Source of the DNA: FEB-35 sp050263095
GTDB lineage: Bacteria; Desulfobacterota; Deferrimicrobia; Deferrimicrobiales; Deferrimicrobiaceae
Direction: 5' to 3'
Assembly: GCA_050263095.1 (NCBI GenBank)
Contig: JBLNEW010000071.1
Span: 44,648-108,647 of the forward strand
DNA: 64,000 bases
Both the position numbers and the translations under genes were made by a program. Within the stretch, counting starts at the first letter, position 1. Every line of letters starts with the position of its first letter. Of this stretch, positions 34,023 to 43,081 are shown in pieces. The notes under the pieces were generated by a model, which was not told the DNA's origin, ran no database searches, and saw only the letters and a program-made list of their open reading frames with translations.

Positions 34023-35057
34023 TCAGACGCGGCCCTGTCGGGAATACCACTGTTCGTAGAACTTCAGGTATTCGCCGGATTGCACGGAGCGCATCCATTC
34101 CCGGTTCTCCAGGTACCATCGGACGGTCTCCCGAAGTCCCTCCTCGAAGGGGACCTTCGGGGCGACGCCGAGTTCCCTGCGCACCTTCGAATCGTCGATC
34201 GCGTACCTGCGGTCGTGCCCGGGGCGGTCGGCGACGAACTTCATGAGCGACTCCGGTTTCCCGAGAAACGACAACAGCAGTTTGGTGATCTCTATGTTGG
34301 TCCGCTCGTTCCCTCCCCCGATGTTGTAGATCTCCCCGGGCCGGCCGCCCAGCAGCACCGCATCGATCGCCCGGGAATGGTCGTCCACGTGAATCCAGTC
34401 GCGCACGTTCATCCCGTCGCCGTATACCGGCACCGGCTTGTTCTCCCGCAGGATGGAGATAAAGAAAGGAATGAGCTTCTCGGGGAACTGGAACGGCCCG
34501 TAATTGTTCGAGCAGCGGGTGACTATGGCCGGAACTCCATACGTCTTGAACCAGGAGCGGGCAAGGAGGTCCCCCGCCGTCTTGCTGGCCGCGTAGGGGG
34601 AATTGGGGCGAAGCGGCGATTCCTCGGTGAATTTTCCCTGCGGGCCAAGCGATCCGTAAACCTCGTCGGTGGATATCTGAACGTAGCGCCCGATCCCCTG
34701 CCGGCGCGCCTCCTCCAGAAGAACCTGGGTGCCCAAAACATTGGTCCTGAGGAACAGGGAGGGATCGTCTATGCTGCGGTCGACATGGGTCTCCGCGGCG
34801 AAGTTGACGATCGCGTCGGGGCGCTCGGCGGCGACGATCTCGCCGATGCGCGCGCTGTCGCAGATATCGGCCCGGACGAAGCCGTAGCGGTCGTCTCCCT
34901 CCAGGTCCTTCAGGTTCGCCAGGTTACCCGCATACGTGAGCTTGTCGACGTTTACGATCCGCCAGTCTTCATGGGCGCCCAGCATGTACCTTATGAAGTT
35001 GGAACCGATGAAGCCCGCCCCGCCCGCGACGAGAAGTTTGACTCCGTTCTCCCTCAT
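34023..35057 (-). CDS. rmlB: dTDP-glucose 4,6-dehydratase
   Basis: A 344-residue SDR converting dTDP-glucose to dTDP-4-keto-6-deoxyglucose. Motifs: GGAGFIGSNFIRY, DKLTYAGNLANL, FAAETHVDRSI, STDEVYG with the catalytic Asp-Glu, YAASK, and NNYGPFQFPEKLIP. It overlaps the upstream RmlC-like gene by 4 bp. rmlA and rmlD are not in the window. Confidence 0.95.
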   Translation of the reverse strand: MRENGVKLLVAGGAGFIGSNFIRYMLGAHEDWRIVNVDKLTYAGNLANLKDLEGDDRYGFVRADICDSARIGEIVAAERPDAIVNFAAETHVDRSIDDPSLFLRTNVLGTQVLLEEARRQGIGRYVQISTDEVYGSLGPQGKFTEESPLRPNSPYAASKTAGDLLARSWFKTYGVPAIVTRCSNNYGPFQFPEKLIPFFISILRENKPVPVYGDGMNVRDWIHVDDHSRAIDAVLLGGRPGEIYNIGGGNERTNIEITKLLLSFLGKPESLMKFVADRPGHDRRYAIDDSKVRRELGVAPKVPFEEGLRETVRWYLENREWMRSVQSGEYLKFYEQWYSRQGRV

Positions 35058-35509
35058 CCGTCTTTCCGGTCCCAGGAGTAAGGGATGTCGTTCACGTGCG
35101 GATCCACACGATGCTCGTCCGGCTCTTTATAGTTGTATGGCTCCGTGGGCACGTTGATGAGCAGCGCCTCCTCCGTTCCGATCGCCTTGAATCCGTGGTA
35201 GACGAGCGGGGGGATCCGGAGCAGGACAGGCCGATGCTCGCCCATGAAGAACTCGTTCACCTCCCCCTTCGTCGGGGAGCCGTCCCGTGAATCGTAAAGC
35301 GCCACTTTCATCATCCCCTTTACCACGCAGAAATGATCGGTCTGCACCTTGTGGTAGTGCCATGCCTTTACAACGCCCGGAAAGCCCGTCGTGAGATACA
35401 CCTGGCCGAATTTCCGGAATATTTCGTCGTCCGCCCGCAGGATCTCCATCAAGCGGCCGCGCTCGTCCGGGATAACCTTGAGCTGCTTGACCACGACGCC
35501 GTCGATCAT
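35054..35509 (-). CDS. dTDP-4-dehydrorhamnose 3,5-epimerase-related cupin
   Basis: A 151-residue cupin, shorter than canonical RmlC (about 180). DERGRLMEILRADD at the N-terminus and KAWHYHKVQTDHFCVVKG in the barrel identify the RmlC/WxcM-like group. The substrate is probably the product of the overlapping rmlB, but C3-only or 3,5-epimerisation or 3,4-isomerisation cannot be distinguished. Confidence 0.8.
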   Translation of the reverse strand: MIDGVVVKQLKVIPDERGRLMEILRADDEIFRKFGQVYLTTGFPGVVKAWHYHKVQTDHFCVVKGMMKVALYDSRDGSPTKGEVNEFFMGEHRPVLLRIPPLVYHGFKAIGTEEALLINVPTEPYNYKEPDEHRVDPHVNDIPYSWDRKDG

Positions 35510-35629
35510 CTCTCACCGTCCCCCGTCTGCGTTGATGCGTGCGCACGATTTCCCCCTGAACGCATCATGCATGCTCCCAGGCGGCATCAACGCCAGGATC
35601 GATAATTTCATGAACGTCCCCGTCGAAAA

Positions 35630-36979
35630 TTACGGTGCGGATGCGTGGGATTCGACCGCCTTGCGTCCCACGGAGTGATACTGGAACCCGCGCTCCTTCA
35701 TCTTTTTCGCATCGTAGACGTTGCGGCCGTCGAAGATGACCGGCTGCCGCATCAGGTTCTTCATAAGTCCGAAGTCGGGCTTGCGGAATTCGTTCCACTC
35801 GGTTACCAGGACGAGGGCATCGGCACCCTGGAGCGCGCCGTAGCAGGATTCGGCATACTCCAGCCGCTCCCCGTAACGCTGCCTCGCCCCTTCCATGGCC
35901 TCCGGGTCGAATACGACGACCGACGCCTTGGCCTTCAGCAGCTCGTCGATGATGTAAAATACCGGGGCCTCCCGGGTATCGTCCGTGTTCGGCTTGAACG
36001 CGATACCCCACACCGCCACTCGCAGCCCGTCCAGCTTCCCCTTGAAGTGCGCTTCCATCTTCCGGTAAAACTTCTTTCTCTGCTCCTGGTTGATATCCTC
36101 GACCGACTGAAGGATCGAAAGCGGCGTTCCCGCATCCGCGGCGCTCTTCAACAGCGCCTTTACGTCCTTGGGAAGACAGGATCCGCCGTACCCGAGGCCC
36201 GGGAACAGGAACTTGCTGCCTATGCGCGAATCCGAGCCTATGCCCTGCCGGACCTTGTCGATGTCGGCTCCCACCGCTTCGCAGAAGCTCGCAAGGTCGT
36301 TCATGTAGGAAATCTTCATGGCAAGGAAGGCGTTTGCCGAATACTTGGTCACTTCGGCGCTCTTTTCGTCCATGACTATGACCGGGTTGCCCGCCGGGAT
36401 GAACGGTTCATAGAGGTCCTGCAGGATGGCGACCGCCCTCTCGCTCCGGCTGCCGATCACCACGCGCTCGGGGCGCAGGAAATCCTCGACCGCATATCCC
36501 TCCCTCAGGAACTCGGGATTGGACACCACGTCGAACTCGATTTTCGCGTCCGTGTGCCTGCGGATCGCCGCGTCGACCTTCTCGCTGGTCCCCACCGGCA
36601 CGGTGCTCTTGTCGACGATCACCTTGTACCCGGTGGCCACTTTGCCCGCAAGGATCTTCCCGATCCCGTCGGCCACCTGCAGGACGTATTTCAGGTCCGC
36701 CGACCCATCCTCCCCCGGCGGGGTCGGAAGGCAAAGGAACACGACTTCCGACTGCAGGACCGCCTCCTCCAGGTTGGACGAAAACTTTATCCTGCCCTTC
36801 TTCAGGTTCCGAAGGTATATTTCCTCGAGCCCCGGTTCGTATATCGTCACGTGGCCCGACGCCAGTTTCCCGACTATATCCGGATTATTGTCCACGCAGT
36901 GCACACCATTCCCCCGCTCCGCCAGGCACACGCCCGTAACCAGCCCGACATAACCGGTCCCGATAATGGCAACGTTCAT
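35630..36979 (-). CDS. ugd: UDP-glucose 6-dehydrogenase
   Basis: A 449-residue enzyme oxidising UDP-glucose to UDP-glucuronate. Motifs: MNVAIIGTGYVGLVTGVCL, VDKSTVPVGTSEKV, NPEFLREGYAVEDFL, EVTKYSANAFLAMKISYMN, active-site Cys in GYGGSCLPKDVKAL and GIAFKPNTDDTREAP. ATG 36979 has a GGAG site and matches the family start, although the frame is open to 37168. Its product is the substrate of the UXS encoded about 9 kb away. Confidence 0.95.
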   Translation of the reverse strand: MNVAIIGTGYVGLVTGVCLAERGNGVHCVDNNPDIVGKLASGHVTIYEPGLEEIYLRNLKKGRIKFSSNLEEAVLQSEVVFLCLPTPPGEDGSADLKYVLQVADGIGKILAGKVATGYKVIVDKSTVPVGTSEKVDAAIRRHTDAKIEFDVVSNPEFLREGYAVEDFLRPERVVIGSRSERAVAILQDLYEPFIPAGNPVIVMDEKSAEVTKYSANAFLAMKISYMNDLASFCEAVGADIDKVRQGIGSDSRIGSKFLFPGLGYGGSCLPKDVKALLKSAADAGTPLSILQSVEDINQEQRKKFYRKMEAHFKGKLDGLRVAVWGIAFKPNTDDTREAPVFYIIDELLKAKASVVVFDPEAMEGARQRYGERLEYAESCYGALQGADALVLVTEWNEFRKPDFGLMKNLMRQPVIFDGRNVYDAKKMKERGFQYHSVGRKAVESHASAP

Positions 36980-37055
36980 CTGTCCATCTCCGTCTTGGAG
37001 GATTTCGAACCCTGGCCCCGAACCGGCCGCAATGCGAACGAATACTTCCAGCCTG

Positions 37056-37061
37056 ATTATA
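37056..37061 (-). promoter_or_regulatory. -10 box TATAAT upstream of ugd
   Basis: TATAAT on the minus strand about 77 nt before the ugd ATG, in the divergent gap to the GfcC-like gene. No clear -35. Confidence 0.4.
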
Positions 37062-37152
37062 TACATACAGGAATCGTCCCGCCCTGGGAATACCGTTGCT
37101 CGCGGGGTTATGGTTAAATATCCGGGCGGCCGAAAGTTCCGGGGGGCGTTTC

Positions 37153-37974
37153 TTGAAAATTCGGACATGGGCTATCGCCTGCGTGCCGGCGGTAATGATC
37201 ATCGCCGGTGACGCGTTCGGGCAGCAGATACGAGTGTCGGTGAAAGGCGAGGTCTCGCAACCAGGCGAATACGCTGTGCGAAAGGGGGACCGGCTCTCTT
37301 CCCTTCTAGAGCGGGCGGGAGGTTTCACCGACAACGCATGGATGGACGGAGCGGCGATTTCCCGGCAATCGGCACGATCACAAGCGGAAGCGCGTCTCCG
37401 GGACCTGGTATCAATGATCGAGCGCAAGATTTTCGCCGCGCACGGGGAGGAAGCCCGGAAGCGGGAATTCCTGCTGAAGTTATCGGAGCTTGCGCCGATC
37501 GGGTCGATCCCGGTCCGGCTTGCCCATCCCCGCCTGCTCAAGGGAAGCGATGGCGACATTCCTCTCGAGGACGGCGATTCGCTTCTGGTGCGGTCGAAGA
37601 AAGACCTTGTAGCGGTCATCGGCGCAGTCAAGGCGCCCCGCACCTTTTCCCCTTTCTCTTCGAAAACGGACCCCGGAATCTACGTTCGGGAAGCAGGAGG
37701 ATACGCGGAGGACGCGGATCGGAAGCACGCCTACCTGGTCAAGGCGGACGGCACGGCGACTCCCCTCTTCCGTGAATGGATACGCTGGAACGCGGGCAAG
37801 TCCCGATGGGAGATCCCCTCCTTCAGCGAGCCCTCGCCGCAGGTCGATCCCGGGGACACGATCGTGGTCCCGCGAAAACCGGCCCGCTCATCCTGGGCGC
37901 GCAATATCGACGGCCTCCCTCGGCTTCTGTTGGAAATCCATGTCCTGACCGGCGTCCGGATCGACCCTCCGTGA
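37153..37974 (+). CDS. GfcC/YjbG-like periplasmic capsule protein with SLBB domain
   Basis: A 273-residue exported protein: a signal peptide ending GDAFG (about 23), then an SLBB-like beta-grasp segment IRVSVKGEVSQPGEYAVRKG, a helical hairpin (about 90-130), and a second beta domain with AVIGAVKAPRTFSPF and KHAYLVKADGTATPL. This order, and a YjbH gene next door, match GfcC/YjbG of group 4 capsule and yjb loci. TTG 37153 (GGGGGGC upstream) gives the signal peptide; no ATG suits. It overlaps the next gene by GTGA. Confidence 0.75.
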   Translation: MKIRTWAIACVPAVMIIAGDAFGQQIRVSVKGEVSQPGEYAVRKGDRLSSLLERAGGFTDNAWMDGAAISRQSARSQAEARLRDLVSMIERKIFAAHGEEARKREFLLKLSELAPIGSIPVRLAHPRLLKGSDGDIPLEDGDSLLVRSKKDLVAVIGAVKAPRTFSPFSSKTDPGIYVREAGGYAEDADRKHAYLVKADGTATPLFREWIRWNAGKSRWEIPSFSEPSPQVDPGDTIVVPRKPARSSWARNIDGLPRLLLEIHVLTGVRIDPP

Positions 37975-40052
37975 GCCGGACCTTTACCGAAAAAACGCCT
38001 GGTCGGGCGCTCCCGCTCCTCCTTGCGTGTGTTTTATGCCTTGGCGCGCACCCCTGCTTCGCAGACGACGAGCCGTTCACCTTCCCGTCAAACCTGGGCC
38101 TGACCGGCCTTCTGGAGACCCCGACCGCCCGCGTGTTGAAGGAAAACAGGTACCGCCTTGGAGCGAGCCAGGCGCACCCATACCGGACTTATTTCGGCGC
38201 CGTCGGGATATTCCCGCGCGTTGAGGTAAACGGCAGGATCACTGAAGTCCTCGACGTTCCGATCCCGGAAGATCCCTCCAATGAAAAGAGTTTCAAGGAC
38301 AAGGCGATCGACATCAAGCTTCAGCTCGTCCCCGAGGGGAAATACGCGCCCGCACTGGCCCTGGCTATTCTGGACCCTCACGGCACGCGGCTGTACACGT
38401 CGCAGGCGATCGTCGCCAGCAAGCAGGTCTACCCTTTCGATTTCACCATCGGGATAGGCAACGGACGCTACGGCAAAAGGGCGCTGCCCGCCCAGGGGGA
38501 GGGATTCGGGCTGGAGCTCTTCACGAAACCCGGGCAATGGTGGAAGGACGCCCAGCCCTTCGGGGGGATCCAGTTCGCGCCTTCGGAGAAGTTCGCCCTC
38601 CTGGCCGAATACAGCCCCATCCTGTACCACAAGCAGACAAGCGACCTTGCGCAGCCCAAATATTTCAATACGCCGGTGCCGTCCCGCCTGAACTTCGGCG
38701 TGAGATGGAAGCCGGCCCGCTGGGCGGAGATCGACGCAAGCTGGCAGAGGGGCAACCAGTTCGCGGTCGGCGCATCGGTTGCATTCGACATCGGAAGGCC
38801 GCTGGTACCGATATACGATCCCCCGTACCGCGAGCCTGCTTCAATTAGCAGGGAGCCGACATATGACCGGATCACCGAAGCCCTGCGACAGTCCGGCTTC
38901 AGCGACATCGGGGTGAATGCCGACGGCCTCACCCTGTTCGTCGAGGCCCAGAACGACACCTACTTCTTCACGCCCCGGGCCATCGAAGTCATCCTGGATG
39001 TAATATCGGACCTCATACCCAGGAACGTCGACTACGTACGCATTCTTATAAAGGAAGACGGCATCCCCCAGGTGGAGTTCGCAGCGACCGTGAGCGGAAT
39101 AGCCGACCTCCGGGCCGGAAGAGTCCCGCCGCACAGCCTGTTCGAGGCATCGCCGTTCAGGACGGAAAACAGCAGGACCTACGTCAAGGATACCTCTTAC
39201 AGGCGCTGGTATTCGTACGGCGCCAAGCCCTCCCTGGAGACCTTTTTGAACGACCCGTCCGGATACGTGAAATTCCGCTTCGGTCTGCTCGGCTGGCTTC
39301 ACGCCTACCCGTGGAAGGGGGGAACGGCGATTCTCGGCCTGGAGGGGTACCCGGTCAACACCGCCTCGCTTTCCACGGTCCCCCTTTCCATCCCGGTGAG
39401 GAGCGACATCGCCGCATACAAAAAGGAGAAAGCGACCCTTGGAAGATTGATCTTCGAGCAGATGCTCAAGACAGAAGACCCGGTCTACGGAAGGATTTCG
39501 GCGGGACTGCTCGAGGTCGAGTACGCCGGCGTCGATGGAGAAGCTGCAATGCCGTTTTTCCGCGGGCGCATCCTCGCGGGCGTAAGCGGCAGCGCCGTCA
39601 GGAAACGAGACCCGGGAGACCCATTCAAGCTCATCGGTGACGGGAATTTCCACACCGCCTTCCTCAACGCGCGGCTGAACCTGCCGGAATACAACGTCCA
39701 CGTCGACGTAAAGGGGGGAAGATTCCTGGCAGGGGACATGGGGGCCAGGGTCTCCGTATCGAAGTTCGTAAATGGCGTGGTCCTTTCAGCCTGGTACAGC
39801 TTCACCGACACCTCGAAATTCAACGATTCCTTCAACAACGGATACCACGACAAGGGGATTTCGGTCGACATCCCGATCCGGCTCTTCACGGGGCACGATT
39901 CCAAAACCAGTTACCGTTACGCGCTGTCGCCGTGGACAAGGGATGTGGCGCAGGACGTCGACCACTACCGGACGCTGTTCGACTTGATAGGCAGGAACGC
40001 CGGGGTTTGCCTTGACAAGGACAGGGAAAGTCTGTATAAATCCAGAAGGTAA
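37971..40052 (+). CDS. yjbH: YjbH/GfcD-family outer-membrane polysaccharide protein
   Basis: A 693-residue exported protein: signal peptide ending PCFA (about 31), then the YjbH domain beginning NLGLTGLLETPTARVLKENRYRLG, and numerous amphipathic strands, as expected for the large outer-membrane beta-barrels of this family. It is linked to exopolysaccharide or group 4 capsule secretion. The GTG at 37971 overlaps the upstream stop. A strong promoter for the next gene lies inside its last 45 bp. Confidence 0.85.
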   Translation: MSRTFTEKTPGRALPLLLACVLCLGAHPCFADDEPFTFPSNLGLTGLLETPTARVLKENRYRLGASQAHPYRTYFGAVGIFPRVEVNGRITEVLDVPIPEDPSNEKSFKDKAIDIKLQLVPEGKYAPALALAILDPHGTRLYTSQAIVASKQVYPFDFTIGIGNGRYGKRALPAQGEGFGLELFTKPGQWWKDAQPFGGIQFAPSEKFALLAEYSPILYHKQTSDLAQPKYFNTPVPSRLNFGVRWKPARWAEIDASWQRGNQFAVGASVAFDIGRPLVPIYDPPYREPASISREPTYDRITEALRQSGFSDIGVNADGLTLFVEAQNDTYFFTPRAIEVILDVISDLIPRNVDYVRILIKEDGIPQVEFAATVSGIADLRAGRVPPHSLFEASPFRTENSRTYVKDTSYRRWYSYGAKPSLETFLNDPSGYVKFRFGLLGWLHAYPWKGGTAILGLEGYPVNTASLSTVPLSIPVRSDIAAYKKEKATLGRLIFEQMLKTEDPVYGRISAGLLEVEYAGVDGEAAMPFFRGRILAGVSGSAVRKRDPGDPFKLIGDGNFHTAFLNARLNLPEYNVHVDVKGGRFLAGDMGARVSVSKFVNGVVLSAWYSFTDTSKFNDSFNNGYHDKGISVDIPIRLFTGHDSKTSYRYALSPWTRDVAQDVDHYRTLFDLIGRNAGVCLDKDRESLYKSRR
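40012..40040 (+). promoter_or_regulatory. Consensus sigma-70 promoter (TTGACA-N17-TATAAA)
   Basis: TTGACA at 40012-40017 and TATAAA at 40035-40040 with an ideal 17-bp spacer, inside the 3' end of yjbH. It predicts a start near 40047, 30 nt before the ATG of the YjbE-like gene, the best housekeeping promoter seen in the window. Confidence 0.75.
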
Positions 40053-40077
40053 TTAAGCAAACCACAAGGAGATTAAA

Positions 40078-40431
40078 ATGAAGAACGGAGCAGGGAAAAT
40101 CTCCTTGAGAAACATCGTTTCCGCTTTTACTATCGCCACCTTCCTGATCGCTGCGCAAGGTGCCGTAATGAGCGCATTTGCCGCCGATGACTGGCAGCTT
40201 TGGCCCAAGGTAAAAAGCGTCGAGGCCGCGGGGCCTGCGAAGCCTGGAACGCCCGAAGCGGCAGGGGCGGCAAACGCCGGGGAAGCGGCCGGAAAAGCCG
40301 CGGCCGGCGGCGTATCCGCTGGAACGATCGGGTGGGCGGCGGCGATCGGAGCCGGCATTATCGCGGCAGGAATCGCCATAGGAAGCGGAGGGAACGGGGG
40401 AACCACGTCGGCTCCGGCCTGCCAGCAATAA
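40078..40431 (+). CDS. YjbE/GfcA-like small secreted Ala/Gly-rich protein
   Basis: A 117-residue protein with a signal peptide ending SAFA (about 35), a Pro/Ala/Gly-rich middle, a glycine-zipper-like hydrophobic stretch (about 78-102) and a short tail GSGGNGGTTSAPACQQ. Size, composition and linkage to GfcC- and YjbH-like genes resemble YjbE/GfcA. AAGGAG precedes the ATG and it has its own strong promoter, suggesting high expression. Similarity is by composition and context, not by firm alignment. Confidence 0.6.
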   Translation: MKNGAGKISLRNIVSAFTIATFLIAAQGAVMSAFAADDWQLWPKVKSVEAAGPAKPGTPEAAGAANAGEAAGKAAAGGVSAGTIGWAAAIGAGIIAAGIAIGSGGNGGTTSAPACQQ

Positions 40432-40482
40432 CGGACGTTCCAAACGCGTTCCGGTCACCCATGCAGTAACAGGAATTCTTTT

Positions 40483-40977
40483 CTGCGCACATACCTCCCG
40501 GTCATCTGCGCGGCGCTTTTGATTGCCGTCCCGCACCCGCTTCTCCACTCAGGCGAATCCGACCAAGCCTTGGGGGAAATCCTCCTTTCCGCGGAATCGA
40601 TATTCAAGGCGATGAAAAACAGGGATTTCCCTGGAATATGGTCTGTCCTCTCCGAAGCGTCCCGCAGCTCCATCATCCGCGAAACGTCCGCATCGATCAT
40701 CCGGTCCGGCGGAAAGGAAGTCGCAACGGAAGATCTGCGGAAGGATTTCGTCGAGGGCGGCCCAGTCGCAACCGATTACTGGAACGGATTCCTGGAACAC
40801 TTCGATCCGGACCTGGCCCTCGAACAGAGCAAGTGGGAAAAAGGATCGATCGGCGGCGAACGCGCGGAGATCCGCCTGACCTACAGGAATGCGGAAAGGC
40901 CGGCGCTGCTGCTGATGTTCCGGGAAAAGGGCGCATGGAAAGTCGGGCTGATCGAAACGTTCGGAGCGAGGAAGTGA
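40483..40977 (+). CDS. Hypothetical exported protein of the yjb/gfc-like locus
   Basis: About 164 residues, no recognised family; a helical N-terminal half and a C-terminal beta sheet (RAEIRLTYRN, ALLLMFREKGAWKVGLIE) recall small cystatin/NTF2-like folds. The clear signal-peptide sequence LPVICAALLIAV is only included if translation begins at CTG 40483, which has AGGA 8 nt upstream; TTG 40519 would cut the signal and lacks a ribosome site. No ATG or GTG is available in frame after the previous stop. Confidence 0.6.
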   Translation: MRTYLPVICAALLIAVPHPLLHSGESDQALGEILLSAESIFKAMKNRDFPGIWSVLSEASRSSIIRETSASIIRSGGKEVATEDLRKDFVEGGPVATDYWNGFLEHFDPDLALEQSKWEKGSIGGERAEIRLTYRNAERPALLLMFREKGAWKVGLIETFGARK

Positions 40978-41032
40978 GAAGCCATCGTGTCCCGGGGTCG
41001 AGAAGTCCTGGAACTTCCCCGGTCAAGTAACT

Positions 41033-43036
41033 TCAGTGGATTGATTTGGAGGGCGGCGGAGACAGGACTGAGGAGGAGGAAATGTCCTCGGCGGGCAAAT
41101 CGATCCCGTGGAACTCGTAATGCGGGGTATAACCCTTGACCAGCACCTTCAGCTGGCGGACGACGCCCGACCGGTCTCCCTTGATCGCCAACTCGACGAG
41201 AAGGTTCAGCTGGCTGATCCATTCCTTTGAAACCTGTGGATCTCCGATCATCTTCATCACCTTGGGGTGCGAGGTGCGGATGACGTCCTCCCCCTCGACC
41301 ACCAGCTCTTCATGCAGTTTTTCACCCGGGCGCAACCCCGTATAGACTATCTCCGCGTCGACGCCCAGTTCCTTTCCCGAAAGACGTATCATGTTCGCGG
41401 CGAGGTCCACGATCCGTACAGGCTCTCCCATGTCAAGGACGAATACTTCTCCCCCCTGTCCCATCGAACCGGCCTGCATGATAAGGCCCGCGGCTTCCGG
41501 GATCAGCATGAAATAGCGCGAAGCGGCGGGGTGCGTGACGGTGAGCTTGCCCGTGGTTTCCAGCTGCCTGCGGAAGATCGGTATGACGCTTCCCACGCTG
41601 TCCAGCACGTTCCCGAAGCGCACGGATACGAACGTGGTCTCTTTCCCTCCCCCGTTCATGTTCTGGACTATCAGCTCGGCAACCCGCTTGGTGGCGCCCA
41701 TGACATTGGTCGGCCTCACGGCCTTGTCCGTGGACACAAGGACGAACCGTTCCACTCCGCATTCGGCCGCCGCTTCCGCCACGACCCGGGTGCCAAGGAC
41801 GTTATTTTTCACTGCCTCGACCGGATGCGCCTCCATGATAGGGACGTGCTTGTAGGCGGCCGCGTGGTAGATGACGGTGGGCAGGTGTTCCGCGAGAATC
41901 TCCTGCACGCGTCGCCGGTCGCGAACGTCTCCGATCACCGGCACGAGAGAAAGATCAGGATATTCCGCCCGCATCTCGTGTTCCAGGTCGAACAGTGCGC
42001 TCTCGGCGATCTCGAACATTACGAGCTTCACGGGGGACAACCTCGCCACCTGCCGGCAAAGCTCCGACCCGATCGACCCCGCGGCGCCGGTCACCATGAC
42101 CGTGTGCCCCGTGATGTCGCGGCGAAGCAATCCCGCATCGAGGGCGACCGGCTCGCGCCCCAGAAGGTCCTTAAGGTCCACGTTGCGCAGCGATTTGACG
42201 CTCACCTTGCCGTCGATCAGCTCTCCCACTCCCGGAAGGATTCGGAACCTGGCGGGAATCGTCCGGCAGTGCTCCACGATGTGGCGCACCACCGACGGGG
42301 GCGCCGACGGGATTGCGATTATGATCTCGTCGACTTCGTACTTGCGACTTATCTCCTCTATCTGCCCATGTCCACCCAGGACGCGAAGCCCATGGATCCG
42401 CGTTCCGATCTTGGCCTTGTCGTCGTCGACGAAGCCCACCTCGATCATTCCGAGAGACGGATTCTCCCGGATCTCCCGCGCGATCATCTGTCCCGCGGCG
42501 CCCGCCCCGACGATCAGCACCTGCCTGTCGGTAACACGGCGCCTGCGCCCGAACGTCTCCCTGCCCACGCGAATCGCGAAGCGGCCGGCAAGCACCAGCA
42601 TCAGCACGATCCCCCAGTCCAGGAGGTAAATCGAGCGCGGGATATGGAACGGACCCCAGATGAGATGGACCGCTACCGCGAACAGCGCGGAGCCCAGCGA
42701 GCAGCCGGCGGCTATGGGGAGGACGTCGCGGATCGAAACGTACCGCCACCAGCCGCTGAACAGGCCGAACACCACGAAACCCAGGGACTTCGAAAGCAGC
42801 AGGACGGGAATCGTCTGGACGATCACCGGCATGTACTGCAGGGGTATGCTGAAATCGAACCGGATGTAGTATGCAAGGATGTTTGCCGATATGAATATCG
42901 CCATGTGGATCGTGAACTTGACGATCCCGCGGAAACGCATCGCCGCGTCCAGGGGTCCCGAGATGAACCTGAAGGCAAAATCCCTAAGACTTGAATAATA
43001 TTTATTATTCGTTAACGGTTCCATCGGGGAGCTCAT
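41033..43036 (-). CDS. CapD/FlaA1-like nucleotide-sugar 4,6-dehydratase, membrane-bound
   Basis: A 667-residue protein of the WbpM/CapD type. Four membrane helices (about 40-165) precede a Rossmann-like CoA-binding domain (VLIVGAGAAGQMIAREI, about 180) and the catalytic SDR domain with TGAAGSIGSELCRQVA, YHAAAYKHVPIME and LVSTDKAVRPTNVMGATKR, where Met replaces the SDR Tyr as usual for this family. It makes a 4-keto-6-deoxy sugar from UDP-GlcNAc, the first step to sugars such as bacillosamine or FucNAc. Last gene of the nusG-wzi-capD unit. Confidence 0.92.
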   Translation of the reverse strand: MSSPMEPLTNNKYYSSLRDFAFRFISGPLDAAMRFRGIVKFTIHMAIFISANILAYYIRFDFSIPLQYMPVIVQTIPVLLLSKSLGFVVFGLFSGWWRYVSIRDVLPIAAGCSLGSALFAVAVHLIWGPFHIPRSIYLLDWGIVLMLVLAGRFAIRVGRETFGRRRRVTDRQVLIVGAGAAGQMIAREIRENPSLGMIEVGFVDDDKAKIGTRIHGLRVLGGHGQIEEISRKYEVDEIIIAIPSAPPSVVRHIVEHCRTIPARFRILPGVGELIDGKVSVKSLRNVDLKDLLGREPVALDAGLLRRDITGHTVMVTGAAGSIGSELCRQVARLSPVKLVMFEIAESALFDLEHEMRAEYPDLSLVPVIGDVRDRRRVQEILAEHLPTVIYHAAAYKHVPIMEAHPVEAVKNNVLGTRVVAEAAAECGVERFVLVSTDKAVRPTNVMGATKRVAELIVQNMNGGGKETTFVSVRFGNVLDSVGSVIPIFRRQLETTGKLTVTHPAASRYFMLIPEAAGLIMQAGSMGQGGEVFVLDMGEPVRIVDLAANMIRLSGKELGVDAEIVYTGLRPGEKLHEELVVEGEDVIRTSHPKVMKMIGDPQVSKEWISQLNLLVELAIKGDRSGVVRQLKVLVKGYTPHYEFHGIDLPAEDISSSSVLSPPPSKSIH

Positions 43037-43081
43037 TTGGGATTATCGGCCTTTCCTCATGATTTCTTTAGATCTTAATCC

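Noticed and set aside
35529..35593. 10-bp inverted repeat (GCGTTGATGC and GCATCAACGC) between the RmlC-like gene and ugd
   Set aside because: Arms are 45 bp apart without a T-run or known regulator site; too weak to call a terminator or operator.
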